The notes: generated by a model not told the origin, from the letters alone. A stretch of DNA of 64,000 bases from Rhodanobacter denitrificans (GCA_003241385.1 QFPO01000005.1:248001-312000); one strand, 5' to 3'. Shown: positions 17,696-25,531, counted from the first letter of the stretch. Numbers and translations are program-made.

Positions 17696-18367
17696 ATGTC
17701 TCAAAAAGTAAAGGAAATACTCAATAGCACGCAAGGTGAAGAGGTTTTCGTGCCCTGCGTGAATTGTATTGGAAAAACAGCGCATGAGATCGTCTTGTCC
17801 TTAGATAAGGAGGGAATTGATGACGAATATGGAATCGATTGGTCTAATCATTACCAGGTGATCCGGTGTAGAGGTTGCAAGAACGTATCCTTTAGAGATG
17901 CTAGTACAAATTCAGAGAGCTACGTTCGAATTGCTGAGGATGAGTTTGAGCTTAAGGTCTACGAGAAACTTTATCCGTCTCGCCTCGAGGACCGTAAAGA
18001 TCTGAGCGAGTATGAGCATTTGCTCCCGTCTGATACTCAGCGCGTATACAAAGAAACAATGCAGGCGTTAGTTAATAACTCTCCAGTTTTGGCGGGGATT
18101 GGTCTTCGCGCTCTCGTGGAGACAATATGCAAGGAGCGAAATGCCAATGGCGGGAATCTGTTGGCTAAGATTGATGATCTTGCGGATCAAAAGGTGCTAT
18201 CGCCGGCCCAGGCCAATATTCTTCACAAAATTCGCACTCTAGGTAATGCTGCCGCACATGAGGTTAAGCCGCACAATCAGCGCCAGCTCGGACTTGCAAT
18301 GGATATTGTTGAGCATCTTATCAAGGATGTATATGTTCTTCCGAAGCTTGCAGATGCCGAGTTCTGA
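17696..18367 (+). CDS. DUF4145-domain protein with zinc-ribbon-like N-terminus
   Basis: 223 residues; ribosome site AGGAGA 10 bases before ATG. Four cysteines in two CxxC pairs (C21/C24 and C58/C61) suggest a zinc ribbon. Residues ~110-210 are a DUF4145 domain (LAGIGLRALVETICKE, then LAKIDDLADQKVLSP and the conserved LHKIRTLGNAAAHE). DUF4145 proteins are often found beside restriction-modification or other defence genes and as domains of nucleases, but the biochemical role is not known. Flanked on both sides by palindromic elements, it behaves like a single transferable gene. Confidence 0.82.
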   Translation: MSQKVKEILNSTQGEEVFVPCVNCIGKTAHEIVLSLDKEGIDDEYGIDWSNHYQVIRCRGCKNVSFRDASTNSESYVRIAEDEFELKVYEKLYPSRLEDRKDLSEYEHLLPSDTQRVYKETMQALVNNSPVLAGIGLRALVETICKERNANGGNLLAKIDDLADQKVLSPAQANILHKIRTLGNAAAHEVKPHNQRQLGLAMDIVEHLIKDVYVLPKLADAEF

Positions 18368-18373
18368 CTGTTC

Positions 18374-18454
18374 GGAAAGCGGGGTCAGGTTGACTTTCTA
18401 GATGTGCCGGCCTTGGTGGGAACGTCTGTCGAAACGTACTCTGACCCCGTTCTC
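18374..18454. repeat. GGGGTCAG palindromic element, copy B (short form)
   Basis: Perfect 9-base arms CGGGGTCAG (18380-18388) and CTGACCCCG (18441-18449) enclose a shortened body still containing CTAGATGTG, CCTTGGTGGGAACGTCTG and GAAACGTACT. It begins within about ten bases of the DUF4145 stop codon. Confidence 0.85.
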
Positions 18455-18621
18455 GGGCGCGCTATAGAGAGCTGTGAATAGTTATAGGTGGCTGTCAGAG
18501 ATGTGTCGAATTTGAGATATACATGTAAGCGTAATCAAAGCTTTTTATATTTTTCTTATTCTAGTTAAAATAGATGCATTACATATTTTACTGAGAGCGA
18601 TCTTTTTTCGAGAGAGCTGAC

Positions 18622-19611
18622 ATGGATTTGAGAAAAGAGCTGCAGCGCAACCCGGTTGCGGATGAGGTTCAAGCTTTGATCGCCGTGGTCATTCCTATCC
18701 TAAGAGGTGTACTCTTCGCAATTAAGGATGAGGCTATGCACGATGCCGGTGGTATTGATGCGATCAGGCTTCGTCAAATTCCGCGAGCGTATCGACCGGG
18801 CGACGGCGACTGCGGAATTAGCTTTGAGTACGCAGTGCACGACGCAATTGCTAGGGGCAATCCAATTGTTCTCGATCGAATTTCAACAGCGCTAAGCGAG
18901 CATTGTCGTATTCGAGGCGGGGATCCTGCATCAATTTTGTTTGGCGCCGAAAAAAGTGGGGCTGTTCAGCTAATACAGACGGCACGCGAAGTTCTAACCG
19001 ATGATAGTCGGTTGCTATCCGGCACCAGGGGGCAGCCGGTCAAGCTAAAGAGACATATCGATGCGGTAGCTGCCGCATTCCGCCGAAGCAATGCTCGTCA
19101 ATTGCTTCCAGAGTCCATTAATGGACTCTGGAAGGCTGATTTATTCGTGGGTGACAGAGCGCCGGACCAGTGGGTGGGTACTACGGTTAAGATCAATCCA
19201 AGGCATCTCGAGGGAGCGCAAGGGCTTCGTCTGGCGGTTGTTCCCTCTCAGCAAGGGCGCAATGACGCAATCAGGCGTGATGAGCAACGGAACTTAATCG
19301 TGGTTCCACTTCCATACGACGGATCATTTATGGAAGTTTTCTATCAGGGATGGCAAATCGTACAGCAGTTCATACATGCTGATGCTTGCGTCCCGCGAGA
19401 GGTGCATCTTCCTCGGCCGCCGGATCGACAAGTCTGCCGCTTCCTCGAAGAGCGTCGGGAGTTTCCTGTTATTGATGTGCTAGCAGCCTTGCAACCTCTT
19501 GCGCAGCCAGAGTTACTTGCAACCCAAGAAGGAAATCTAGATGTCTCGCTTCGCCGAGGAGAGGAAAGCGATACCAGCCTTCTAATTGCGCCTATGGCAT
19601 CTCAAGGTTAA
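18622..19611 (+). CDS. Hypothetical protein, possible PD-(D/E)XK-like nuclease
   Basis: 329 residues, no signal peptide or membrane segment. I do not recognise a named family. Its arrangement is compatible with a PD-(D/E)XK fold: an acidic residue in a helix (E69 in GISFEYAVHDAI), then D173 in a strand (WKADLFVG) and K190 about 17 residues on (WVGTTVKI), giving D-x16-T-x-K in place of D-xn-E-x-K. This is a weak pattern match. Its location in a foreign island next to a DUF4145 gene makes a defence role plausible but unproven. Confidence 0.65.
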   Translation: MDLRKELQRNPVADEVQALIAVVIPILRGVLFAIKDEAMHDAGGIDAIRLRQIPRAYRPGDGDCGISFEYAVHDAIARGNPIVLDRISTALSEHCRIRGGDPASILFGAEKSGAVQLIQTAREVLTDDSRLLSGTRGQPVKLKRHIDAVAAAFRRSNARQLLPESINGLWKADLFVGDRAPDQWVGTTVKINPRHLEGAQGLRLAVVPSQQGRNDAIRRDEQRNLIVVPLPYDGSFMEVFYQGWQIVQQFIHADACVPREVHLPRPPDRQVCRFLEERREFPVIDVLAALQPLAQPELLATQEGNLDVSLRRGEESDTSLLIAPMASQG

Positions 19612-19683
19612 TTCCGGGAAAACCGAGTCAGGTTCTAAGGTTTTCCCACTTTCTCATACCATCCGGAGAAAGGGGTCAGATTC

Positions 19684-19794
19684 CGGGAACGGGGTCAGGT
19701 TTATTTTCTAGATGTGTAGGCCTTGGTGGGAACGTCTGCCAGAACCGTGACCCCTTCGTAGCGAGCGCCGAAACGTACTCTACCCCCGTTTCTG
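19684..19794. repeat. GGGGTCAG palindromic element, copy C
   Basis: Arms CGGGGTCAG (19690-19698) and CTACCCCCG (19780-19788) enclose the same body as copy A, including CTAGATGTGTAGG, GGTGGGAACGTCTGCCAGA and GCCGAAACGTACTCT. Fragmentary left arms precede it (GAGTCAGGTTCTAAGG at 19625-19640 and AGGGGTCAGATTCCG at 19671-19685), showing repeated insertion or decay at this site. Confidence 0.82.
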
Positions 19795-19907
19795 CAATAT
19801 AACCCCGAAGTAGACGTAGGATCACTTGATTGACGGACGGCACGGGGAGGCCACATGATCTTTGCTATACCCGTGCTAAGGGGGGGGGCTGCTAGGCGTT
19901 AATCACC

Positions 19908-20549
19908 ATGTCAAAGATTCTTCTCAGCTCAATAGATATGCGCCAAGTTCTCAAGAACTACTTTTACAGAAAGAGAATTGGGCAGCAGCTGAGAGACTTG
20001 CTTCTCCATGGAAGTGCAAGTCAGTTCGCAGAGCTGGCGCTCGGCATTGTGAACCCAACAGGCAACTACAGCGCTGCAGAACATCAATTGGGGCCTAAGA
20101 TTCTTTCTCAGCGTAGCTCGACGATCATTCGAGACCTCGCTTCACGAATCAGAAAGTCCACCACCGCAATGACGATGCTCGACGAGGTCTACCAAGCCAA
20201 TATTCCATGGCTCAAGGTTGGTGTTGGCTCAGAAATGGCCATGCTACTCAAGCCGCGGGAGTTCTGGGTAGCAAACACGCGGACGGTTTGGGCGCATCTG
20301 CTCCTCAAACATAAGTTTGACCTCGCCAGAGCGAATGAAGCACTACAGCTCTATCGATCCGGCGACCAAAACTCAGAGATGGCATACAGAATTTGGAAAG
20401 CGATCTACCTAGAAATAGGCAGCAGTGTTATCGGCCTGACCGAGCGTGGCAACGTTGAAGCCAGATCTCAGGGTGTTAAGCCAGGCGAGCGGCAGAATCT
20501 TTGGTTTGACGCCATCGCAAATTCGCTCTACGAAGAGCATGGTGGCTAA
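19908..20549 (+). CDS. Cassette-encoded hypothetical protein
   Basis: 213 residues, predominantly helical and basic at the N-terminus (LKNYFYRKRIGQQLRDLL). There is no signal peptide, membrane segment or motif I can name. The start follows the cassette core by three bases, so there is almost no leader, as is common for cassette genes relying on upstream promoters. The TAA stop (20547-20549) is embedded in the R'' end of attC. Cassette genes of unknown function often encode toxin-antitoxin, anti-phage or enzyme proteins, but nothing here selects among these. Confidence 0.72.
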   Translation: MSKILLSSIDMRQVLKNYFYRKRIGQQLRDLLLHGSASQFAELALGIVNPTGNYSAAEHQLGPKILSQRSSTIIRDLASRIRKSTTAMTMLDEVYQANIPWLKVGVGSEMAMLLKPREFWVANTRTVWAHLLLKHKFDLARANEALQLYRSGDQNSEMAYRIWKAIYLEIGSSVIGLTERGNVEARSQGVKPGERQNLWFDAIANSLYEEHGG

Positions 20550-20602
20550 CAACTCATTCAAGTCGATACACTTCGCGGTGCGGCCTAATTCAGGCGTTAG
20601 AC
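20544..20602 (+). other. attC recombination site (59-base element)
   Basis: Starts GGCTAAC (R''), followed by L'' AACTCATTCAAGTCG, a TTCGCGG loop region, L' CGGCCTAATTCAGGCG and R' GTTAGAC (20596-20602, matching GTTRRRY). The arms fold back on each other with the usual unpaired bases. Total length is 59 bases, and the sequence closely follows the TAACAA...TTCAAG...CTTAATTCAGGCGTTAG form familiar from resistance-type cassettes. Confidence 0.85.
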
Positions 20603-20665
20603 CTCGGAGGAAAGATGGGTGCGAAATTGGGACGTCATCCGGGAAATCCTTACGCGTCTGGTACG

Positions 20666-21115
20666 GAAAACGGGGTCAGGTTCACTTTCCGCAGGGGCGG
20701 GTGGGGGCCGAAAACGGGTCAGGTTAACTTCCTGAAGGACGCGGGGCGGGTGCAGGCTTCCTCGCCCCGCCGCTAGCATGAGGAAAAGGACGAGATCCCA
20801 GAGTTAGCGTTGTACTCGGCAGCATCTGGAGATCCCGCCTGCCTTAACCGGGTCACCCCACCGTGCGCAGGGGAAAACGGGGTCAGGTTAACTTCCTGAA
20901 GGGCGCGGGGCGAGTGCAGGCATCCACGCCCGCCTCAAGCATGAGGGGCCGAGATCCCCGAAAACGGGGTCAGGTTCACTTTCCGCAGGGGCGGGCGGGT
21001 GCAGGCGTCCACGCCCCGCCTCAAGCATGAGGGGACGAGATCCCAGAGCTTGCGTTGTACTCGACAGCATCTCGAGATCTCGCCCGCCTCATCCGGGTCA
21101 CCCCACAGCGCGCGG
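20666..21115. repeat. Tandem array of four related GAAAACGGGGTCAGGTT units
   Basis: Four units begin with GAAAACGGG(G)TCAGGTT at 20666, 20710, 20873 and 20960. Units 2 (20710-20872) and 4 (20960-21115) are near full length (~160 bases) and share GCGTTGTACTCG, CAGCATCT, GAGATC and CCGGGTCACCCCAC; units 1 and 3 are truncated. Unit 4 runs through the stop codon of the isochorismatase-family gene, and unit 2 carries a copy of that stop context (GGGTCACCCCACC). No open frame here is credible. The left ends resemble the palindromic elements further upstream in the island. Confidence 0.75.
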
Positions 21116-21751
21116 CACCGGCGTATTGAGCAACTGCTGCTCCCACAGGTACGCAATGCCGCTGCCGGCCAGGTGCTGCTTGAGGACCTCGGTCAGCTCG
21201 GCGACGTGCTCGGTGCGGGCCCAATCGCGCTGCCATTCGGCGGCCACGGCCAGCCAGGTCATGACGTTGGCGCCGGCGGCGATCATGCGCTGGATGGCCA
21301 CTTCGTGGGATTCGGTCGACACGCCGCCGCAGGCGTCGGTGACGACGGTGACGTCCCAGCCTTCGCCGAGGGCCTGGATCACCGGCATCGCGACGCAGAC
21401 CTCGGTCCACAGTCCGGCGATGAGCAGCTGCTTGCGGCCGGTCGCCTTGACCGCATCCACTACCTTGGGGTCCTGCCAGGTGTTGATGAGCGTGCGGTCG
21501 ATCACCTCCTGGCCCGGGAACACCTCGGTGATCTGCGGAAAGATCAGGCCGCCGCGTTCGGCGATCACGCTGGTCAGGATCGTCGGGACGCCGAAGGCCT
21601 TGGCGGCCTTGGCCAGGCCCGCCGAGTTGTTGACGACCATGTGCGGGTCGTGGCTGTTGAGGTTCGCGAGCTGATACGGCTGGTGGTCGATCAGCACGAG
21701 GACCGAGTCTTCGGGACGCAGCAGCGAGGCGAGGCCGTTACGAAAGGTCAT
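21098..21751 (-). CDS. Isochorismatase-family hydrolase, YcaC type
   Basis: 217 residues. It shows the isochorismatase-fold landmarks D22 (VLIDHQ) and nucleophile C119 (TEVCVA), with the cis-peptide-type sequence before it, and resembles E. coli YcaC over most of its length (KATGRKQLLIAGLWTEVCVA, then VVTDACGG and MTWLAVAAEWQRDW). Substrate is unknown; members hydrolyse amides, ureas or isochorismate. It is divergent from a LysR regulator at 21944, a frequent pairing that suggests regulation. Its 3' end lies within a repeat unit that is duplicated downstream. Confidence 0.87.
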   Translation of the reverse strand: MTFRNGLASLLRPEDSVLVLIDHQPYQLANLNSHDPHMVVNNSAGLAKAAKAFGVPTILTSVIAERGGLIFPQITEVFPGQEVIDRTLINTWQDPKVVDAVKATGRKQLLIAGLWTEVCVAMPVIQALGEGWDVTVVTDACGGVSTESHEVAIQRMIAAGANVMTWLAVAAEWQRDWARTEHVAELTEVLKQHLAGSGIAYLWEQQLLNTPVPRAVG

Positions 21752-21943
21752 GGGTAATCCTTGGCGGGTGATGGGTAAGGTCGATGCGGTCGCGCCGCCG
21801 ATGGCGAGCGCGCCCCGTCGTCGAACCTTGTCATCGCGCCGTGCGAGGCGGTAGCGCCGTCGCGTGCCACGCTGTGTCGCAGAATGCGCAACGCCGGTCG
21901 GGCTCGTCGTGTGTCAGGCTAGGCGCGGAGACGGGGACGCCGA

Positions 21944-22837
21944 GTGGATATCGAAGATCTGCGGACATTCGTCGAAGTGGCCGATGCGGGCGGCGTGTCG
22001 CCGGCGGCGCGGCGGCTCGGCGTGTCCAAGTCGATCGTCAGCCGGCGTCTGGGCCGGCTCGAAGCGGAGCTCGGCGTGCTGCTGCTCGCACGGACCACGC
22101 GCGGCGCGGCGCTGACCGAAGCCGGGCTGACGTTCCGCGATCACGCGGCCAGAGCCTGTGCCGAGATGGATGCCGCCCGGGAGGCGATCCTGCCGGCCGG
22201 CGATCTGCGCGGCCGGCTGCGCGTCGCCGCACCGCTGACGTTCGGCCCGACGCACTTCGCGCCGGTACTCGCGGACATGGCGCGGCGTCATCCGCAGCTG
22301 CACGTCCACACGGTCTACAGCGATCGCTTCGTCGATCTGATCGGCGAAGGTTTCGACTGCGCGATCCGCGTCGGCTATCTGCAGGACTCCAATCTGGTCG
22401 CGCGATGCGTGGGGCCGCTCTACGGCAAGCTCGTCGCGAGTCCGGATTACGTCGCCGCGCACGGCGCGCCTGAGACGCCCGACGAACTTGCGGACCATCA
22501 GGCGCTGATGCAGGGCACCGAGCGCTGGCAGTTCATGGACGGCGACGCCATCGTCACGGTCCATCCGCGCGGTCGCTTCAAGGCCGACAACGGCACGGCG
22601 CTGATCGCCGCCGCGCTCGCCGGGCTCGGCATCGCCTGGCTGCCCGATGGTCTGACCGACGAGCACGTGGCCTCCGGTGCGCTGGTGCCGGTCATGCCCC
22701 GCTATCCGCCGCCGCCGGCCGGCATCTACGTGATCCGCCCGCCCGGTCAGTACCCCACCCGCAAGGTGCGCGTGCTGACCGATCTGTTGATCGAATGCTT
22801 CGGGCAGGCCTCGTTTCCGGCCGGCTCCGTTCGCTGA
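21944..22837 (+). CDS. LysR-family transcriptional regulator
   Basis: 297 residues from GTG 21944. An N-terminal winged helix-turn-helix (residues ~1-60; LRTFVEVADAGGVSPAARRLGVSKS) is followed by a type 2 periplasmic-binding-like effector domain (~88-290) of the AaeR/DsdC-like subfamily, with GEGFDCAIRVGYLQDS in the expected place. It is divergent from the isochorismatase-family gene, which it probably controls. Ligand unknown. There is no clear T-n11-A operator that I would mark. Confidence 0.9.
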   Translation: MDIEDLRTFVEVADAGGVSPAARRLGVSKSIVSRRLGRLEAELGVLLLARTTRGAALTEAGLTFRDHAARACAEMDAAREAILPAGDLRGRLRVAAPLTFGPTHFAPVLADMARRHPQLHVHTVYSDRFVDLIGEGFDCAIRVGYLQDSNLVARCVGPLYGKLVASPDYVAAHGAPETPDELADHQALMQGTERWQFMDGDAIVTVHPRGRFKADNGTALIAAALAGLGIAWLPDGLTDEHVASGALVPVMPRYPPPPAGIYVIRPPGQYPTRKVRVLTDLLIECFGQASFPAGSVR

Positions 22838-22868
22838 GGAGTGAGGACGGCGCGGGTTCCATCCCTGC

Positions 22869-23285
22869 TCAGGCCCGTCGCGGCTTTGCGCCGCCGGCAC
22901 GCGAGCTCGCGCGCACGAGTCGCCGAAACGTCGGACATTCCAGATGACTCGGTGCGTGGCAGGCTGCCGCATGGCGCAGGCCGTCGCGCAGCTTGATCAG
23001 CCGCTCGATCGTGCGGTCGAGTGCGTCGGCCTTGTCGGCAAGTGCGCGGCGATCGATCCGCGGCGGGCCGTGCGGGCCGACCATCGCGGCGATCTCCTCG
23101 AGCGAGAAGCCGGCGGTGCGGCCGAGCGCGATCAGCGCCAGGCGCTCGAGCACGTCGTCTGAGAATACGCGGCGCAGGCCGTGCCGGCCGATCGCGGCGA
23201 TCAGGCCGCGCCGCTCGTAGTACCGCAGCGTGGCGGCCGGGATGCCGGAGCGGCGTGCGACCTGCACGATGTCCAGTTCGCCCAT
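22869..23285 (-). CDS. MerR-family transcriptional regulator
   Basis: 138 residues. The MerR helix-turn-helix is at the N-terminus (DIVQVARRSGIPAATLRYYERRGLI), with a second wing (GLRRVFSDDVLERLALI) and a dimerising coiled coil (~75-105). The C-terminal tail has C108 and C116 flanking two histidines (ACHAPSHLEC), which could bind metal or sense redox, but it does not match the metal loops of CueR or ZntR. Divergent from a methyltransferase whose promoter carries a MerR-type operator. Confidence 0.88.
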   Translation of the reverse strand: MGELDIVQVARRSGIPAATLRYYERRGLIAAIGRHGLRRVFSDDVLERLALIALGRTAGFSLEEIAAMVGPHGPPRIDRRALADKADALDRTIERLIKLRDGLRHAAACHAPSHLECPTFRRLVRASSRAGGAKPRRA

Positions 23286-23289
23286 GGGC

Positions 23290-23320
23290 TTGACTTGAAG
23301 TCGACTTCAGGTGGCAGCCT
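23290..23320 (+). promoter_or_regulatory. MerR-type promoter/operator of the methyltransferase gene
   Basis: A -35 TTGACT (23290-23295) and a weak -10 CAGCCT (23315-23320) are separated by 19 bases, and the spacer contains a perfect 14-base palindrome TGAAGTCGACTTCA (23296-23309). Over-long spacers with a central dyad are the hallmark of MerR-activated promoters, and the sequence is reminiscent of the ZntR operator of E. coli (GAGTCGACTC core). The divergent MerR gene starts five bases away. Confidence 0.65.
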
Positions 23321-23360
23321 GCGCCGTTCCGCGTTTCGACGCAAACCGACGAGAGCCGCC

Positions 23361-24218
23361 ATGACCTCCGATTCCGCTACCGACCCGACGGCCGACCGTC
23401 CTCAGACCGCGTTCTGGAACGGTCGCAGTGGTCAGGCCTGGGTCGATACGCAGACGCTGCTCGATGCGCTGTTCCAGCCGATGGCCGATCGGCTGATCGC
23501 CGGCGCGCCGGCCGGTTCGCCACTGCGCGTGCTTGATGTCGGCTGCGGCACCGGTGCAGTCGCGCTCGCGATCGCGCAGCGGCTCGGCGACGGCGGGCAA
23601 GTCGGCGGCGTCGACATCTCGCGGCCGATGATCGCCGCGGCCGATACGCGCGCGGCCCGCGGACGCATCGCGGCCCGGTTCGTCTGCGCGGATGCGCAGC
23701 GCCATCGGTTCGCACCCGCCTCGATCGACCGGATCGTCTCGCGTTTTGGCGTGATGTTCTTCGACGATCCGGTCGCGGCGTTCGCGAACCTGCGCCGTGC
23801 GGCAGTCGACGGCGCGGTCCTACACGCGATCGTCTGGCGCAGTGCCGACGAGAACGCGTTCCTGACCGCGGCCGAGCTCGCGGCCGCGCCGTTGCTGCCG
23901 CAGCTGCCGCCGCGGCGGGCGAGCGGGCCGGGTCCGTTCGCGCTGGCCGACGCGCAGCGCACGCAGGCGATGCTGGAAGCGGCCGGCTGGTCCGGTATCG
24001 CCGTCACGCCGCTCGATGTCGAGTGCACGCTGCCGGTCGCGGATCTGCCGGCCTACTACACGCGGATCGGACCGCTCGGCCTGGTCTGGCCGGATCTGGA
24101 CGATGCGACGCGCTCACGCGTGGACGAGGTCGTGCGGGCGGCCTATCGGCGCTACCAGGACGGCGGCGTCGTGCGCTTCACCGCGGCATGCTGGGAAATC
24201 GGTGCGCGCGCGGGCTAG
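23361..24218 (+). CDS. Class I SAM-dependent methyltransferase
   Basis: 285 residues from ATG 23361; the frame is open upstream but runs into the MerR promoter, so this start is preferred. Motif I is clear (VLDVGCGTGAVALAIA, ~58-73), followed by GVDIS as the ribose-binding acidic motif and a post-I DAQRHRF/FGVMFFDDP region. It is of the UbiE/Methyltransf_11-25 type, methylating a small molecule; the substrate cannot be named. Expression is probably activated by the divergent MerR protein. It ends in a hairpin shared with the convergent AraC gene. Confidence 0.87.
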   Translation: MTSDSATDPTADRPQTAFWNGRSGQAWVDTQTLLDALFQPMADRLIAGAPAGSPLRVLDVGCGTGAVALAIAQRLGDGGQVGGVDISRPMIAAADTRAARGRIAARFVCADAQRHRFAPASIDRIVSRFGVMFFDDPVAAFANLRRAAVDGAVLHAIVWRSADENAFLTAAELAAAPLLPQLPPRRASGPGPFALADAQRTQAMLEAAGWSGIAVTPLDVECTLPVADLPAYYTRIGPLGLVWPDLDDATRSRVDEVVRAAYRRYQDGGVVRFTAACWEIGARAG

Positions 24219-24242
24219 GCGCCCCGGAGATGCGGCGCCTAG
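24215..24242. terminator. Bidirectional hairpin containing both convergent stop codons
   Basis: Perfect 9-base arms CTAGGCGCC (24215-24223) and GGCGCCTAG (24234-24242) around a 10-base loop. The TAG stop of the methyltransferase (24216-24218) lies in the left arm and the TAG stop of the AraC gene (24239-24241, minus strand) in the right. No T tract follows, so termination efficiency is uncertain. Confidence 0.6.
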
Positions 24243-25186
24243 GCCGCGTGCGTCGCCGACTCCGCCGCGCTTTGCGTCGCGAAGGTCTGCTTGCGCAGAC
24301 GCGCGATGTCGCGCGCCGGCGGCGCGCCGAACACGCGGCTGTACTCGCGGCTGAACTGCGAGGGGCTCTCGTAGCCGACGCGCATCGCCGCGGTCGCCGC
24401 GTCCAGATGCGAGTTCAGCATCAGCCAGCGTGCCTCCTGCAGACGCAGTTGCTTCTGGTACTGCAGCGGCGCCATGCCGGTGACCGCACGGAAGTGCAGG
24501 CGGAAGCTCGACGGACTCATGTGCAGGCGCGAGGCCAGCTCGTCGATGCGCAGCGTCTGCGCGAAGTTCTGCTTGAGCCAGGCGACCGCGCGCGCGACCT
24601 GGTGTCCGCGCGAGCCGGTCGCGGCGAGCTGGCGCAGGCGCGCGCCGTCGGGGCCGATCAGCAGGCGTAGCAGGATTTCCTTCTGGATCAGCGGCGCCAG
24701 CAGCGGTACCGCGGCCGGCTCGTCGAGCAGGCGGACCAGGCGCACCAGGGCGTCCATCAGCGCATCGGATACGCCGCCGACGCGCAGTCCGCGCGGCGCA
24801 GCTTCGCGCACCGGCGGCAGGTCGGCCTCGACCGCGAGCTGCATGATCGTGCGGCTGTCCAGCGTCAGCGCGAGGCCCAGATACGGCCGCTCGGCGCTGG
24901 CCTGGCTGATATGCGAGATCACCGGCAGATCGAGCGAGGTCAGCAGCGCCTGGCCGGCACGGTACTCGTAGACCTCGTCGGCGAGCTCGACGCGCTTGGC
25001 GCCTTGCGCGATCACGGCCAGGCTCGGCTCGTACAGGCAATGCGTCGGCTCGGTCGGCGTCGAGCAGCGGAACAGCTTCAGGCCCGCGATGGCCGTCGTG
25101 TACAGGCCGTCGGCGGCGTTGAGGCGCGCGATGATCGCGGCCAGCGGGGCCGCGTCGGCATAGGCGAGGGAGGCGGTACCGGTCAT
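24239..25186 (-). CDS. AraC-family transcriptional regulator
   Basis: 315 residues from ATG 25186. The N-terminal domain is the AraC_N type (~22-180; CSTPTEPTHCLYEPSLAVIAQGAKRVEL). The C-terminal ~100 residues hold the two helix-turn-helices (RIDELASRLHMSPSSFRLHFRAVTG and AAMRVGYESPSQFSREYSRVFG). The upstream frame is open for ~100 codons but contains no domain, and this start is where family members begin. Such regulators often control neighbouring oxidoreductase or efflux genes; here the closest divergent gene is the MacB/FtsX-type permease. Confidence 0.9.
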   Translation of the reverse strand: MTGTASLAYADAAPLAAIIARLNAADGLYTTAIAGLKLFRCSTPTEPTHCLYEPSLAVIAQGAKRVELADEVYEYRAGQALLTSLDLPVISHISQASAERPYLGLALTLDSRTIMQLAVEADLPPVREAAPRGLRVGGVSDALMDALVRLVRLLDEPAAVPLLAPLIQKEILLRLLIGPDGARLRQLAATGSRGHQVARAVAWLKQNFAQTLRIDELASRLHMSPSSFRLHFRAVTGMAPLQYQKQLRLQEARWLMLNSHLDAATAAMRVGYESPSQFSREYSRVFGAPPARDIARLRKQTFATQSAAESATHAA

Positions 25187-25531
25187 GGTCGGAGGGCCGC
25201 GGGCAGGGTCGTCGTGACGGCACGATGCTAGCAGCGGCATCGCGCCGGACCGTGAATCTCGCCGGCGCGTCGTCGGATCGGGCAAGCATCGCGCCGGATC
25301 GGGATAGCCGGACATGGCGGACGCAGGCTGTTCGCGCCCGGACGCTGCGCTGTGCGCCGGTGGACAGTGGGCGGCTCGTGGCTTTTCAAGTGACTGATTC
25401 GTATGAGCGGCGTGGCTGGCATACCGCTTGCTGCCATCCGGTATCCGCAGTGCCGGCCGGCCCGCCGGCACTGCCCCATGCACTGCTTACCCGCGACGCG
25501 ACGCGCGCCGCAGCTCTCGAGGACACGCACT

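Larger units (their letters stand above)
19898..20602 (+). mobile_element. Integron gene cassette (one gene plus attC)
   Basis: Bounded on the left by a core-like TAGGCGTTAATC, with GTTAATC at 19898-19904 three bases before the ATG, and on the right by a well-formed attC (20544-20602). One gene fills the cassette and its stop codon lies inside attC, the classic cassette layout. No integrase gene is in the window, so it is either part of a cassette cluster lacking an integrase or a single stray insertion. Confidence 0.75.
16084..21097. mobile_element. AT-rich genomic island with cassette-like and palindromic-repeat elements
   Basis: From just after the small membrane-protein gene to the 3' end of the isochorismatase-family gene, base composition drops sharply against the GC-rich surroundings, and codons ending in A/T become common. 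It holds six small genes all on the plus strand, mostly of unknown function, at least one integron attC site, and a dispersed palindromic repeat family. No integrase, transposase or tRNA boundary is visible in the window, so the mechanism of entry is not shown for the whole island. Boundaries are estimated from composition. Confidence 0.7.
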
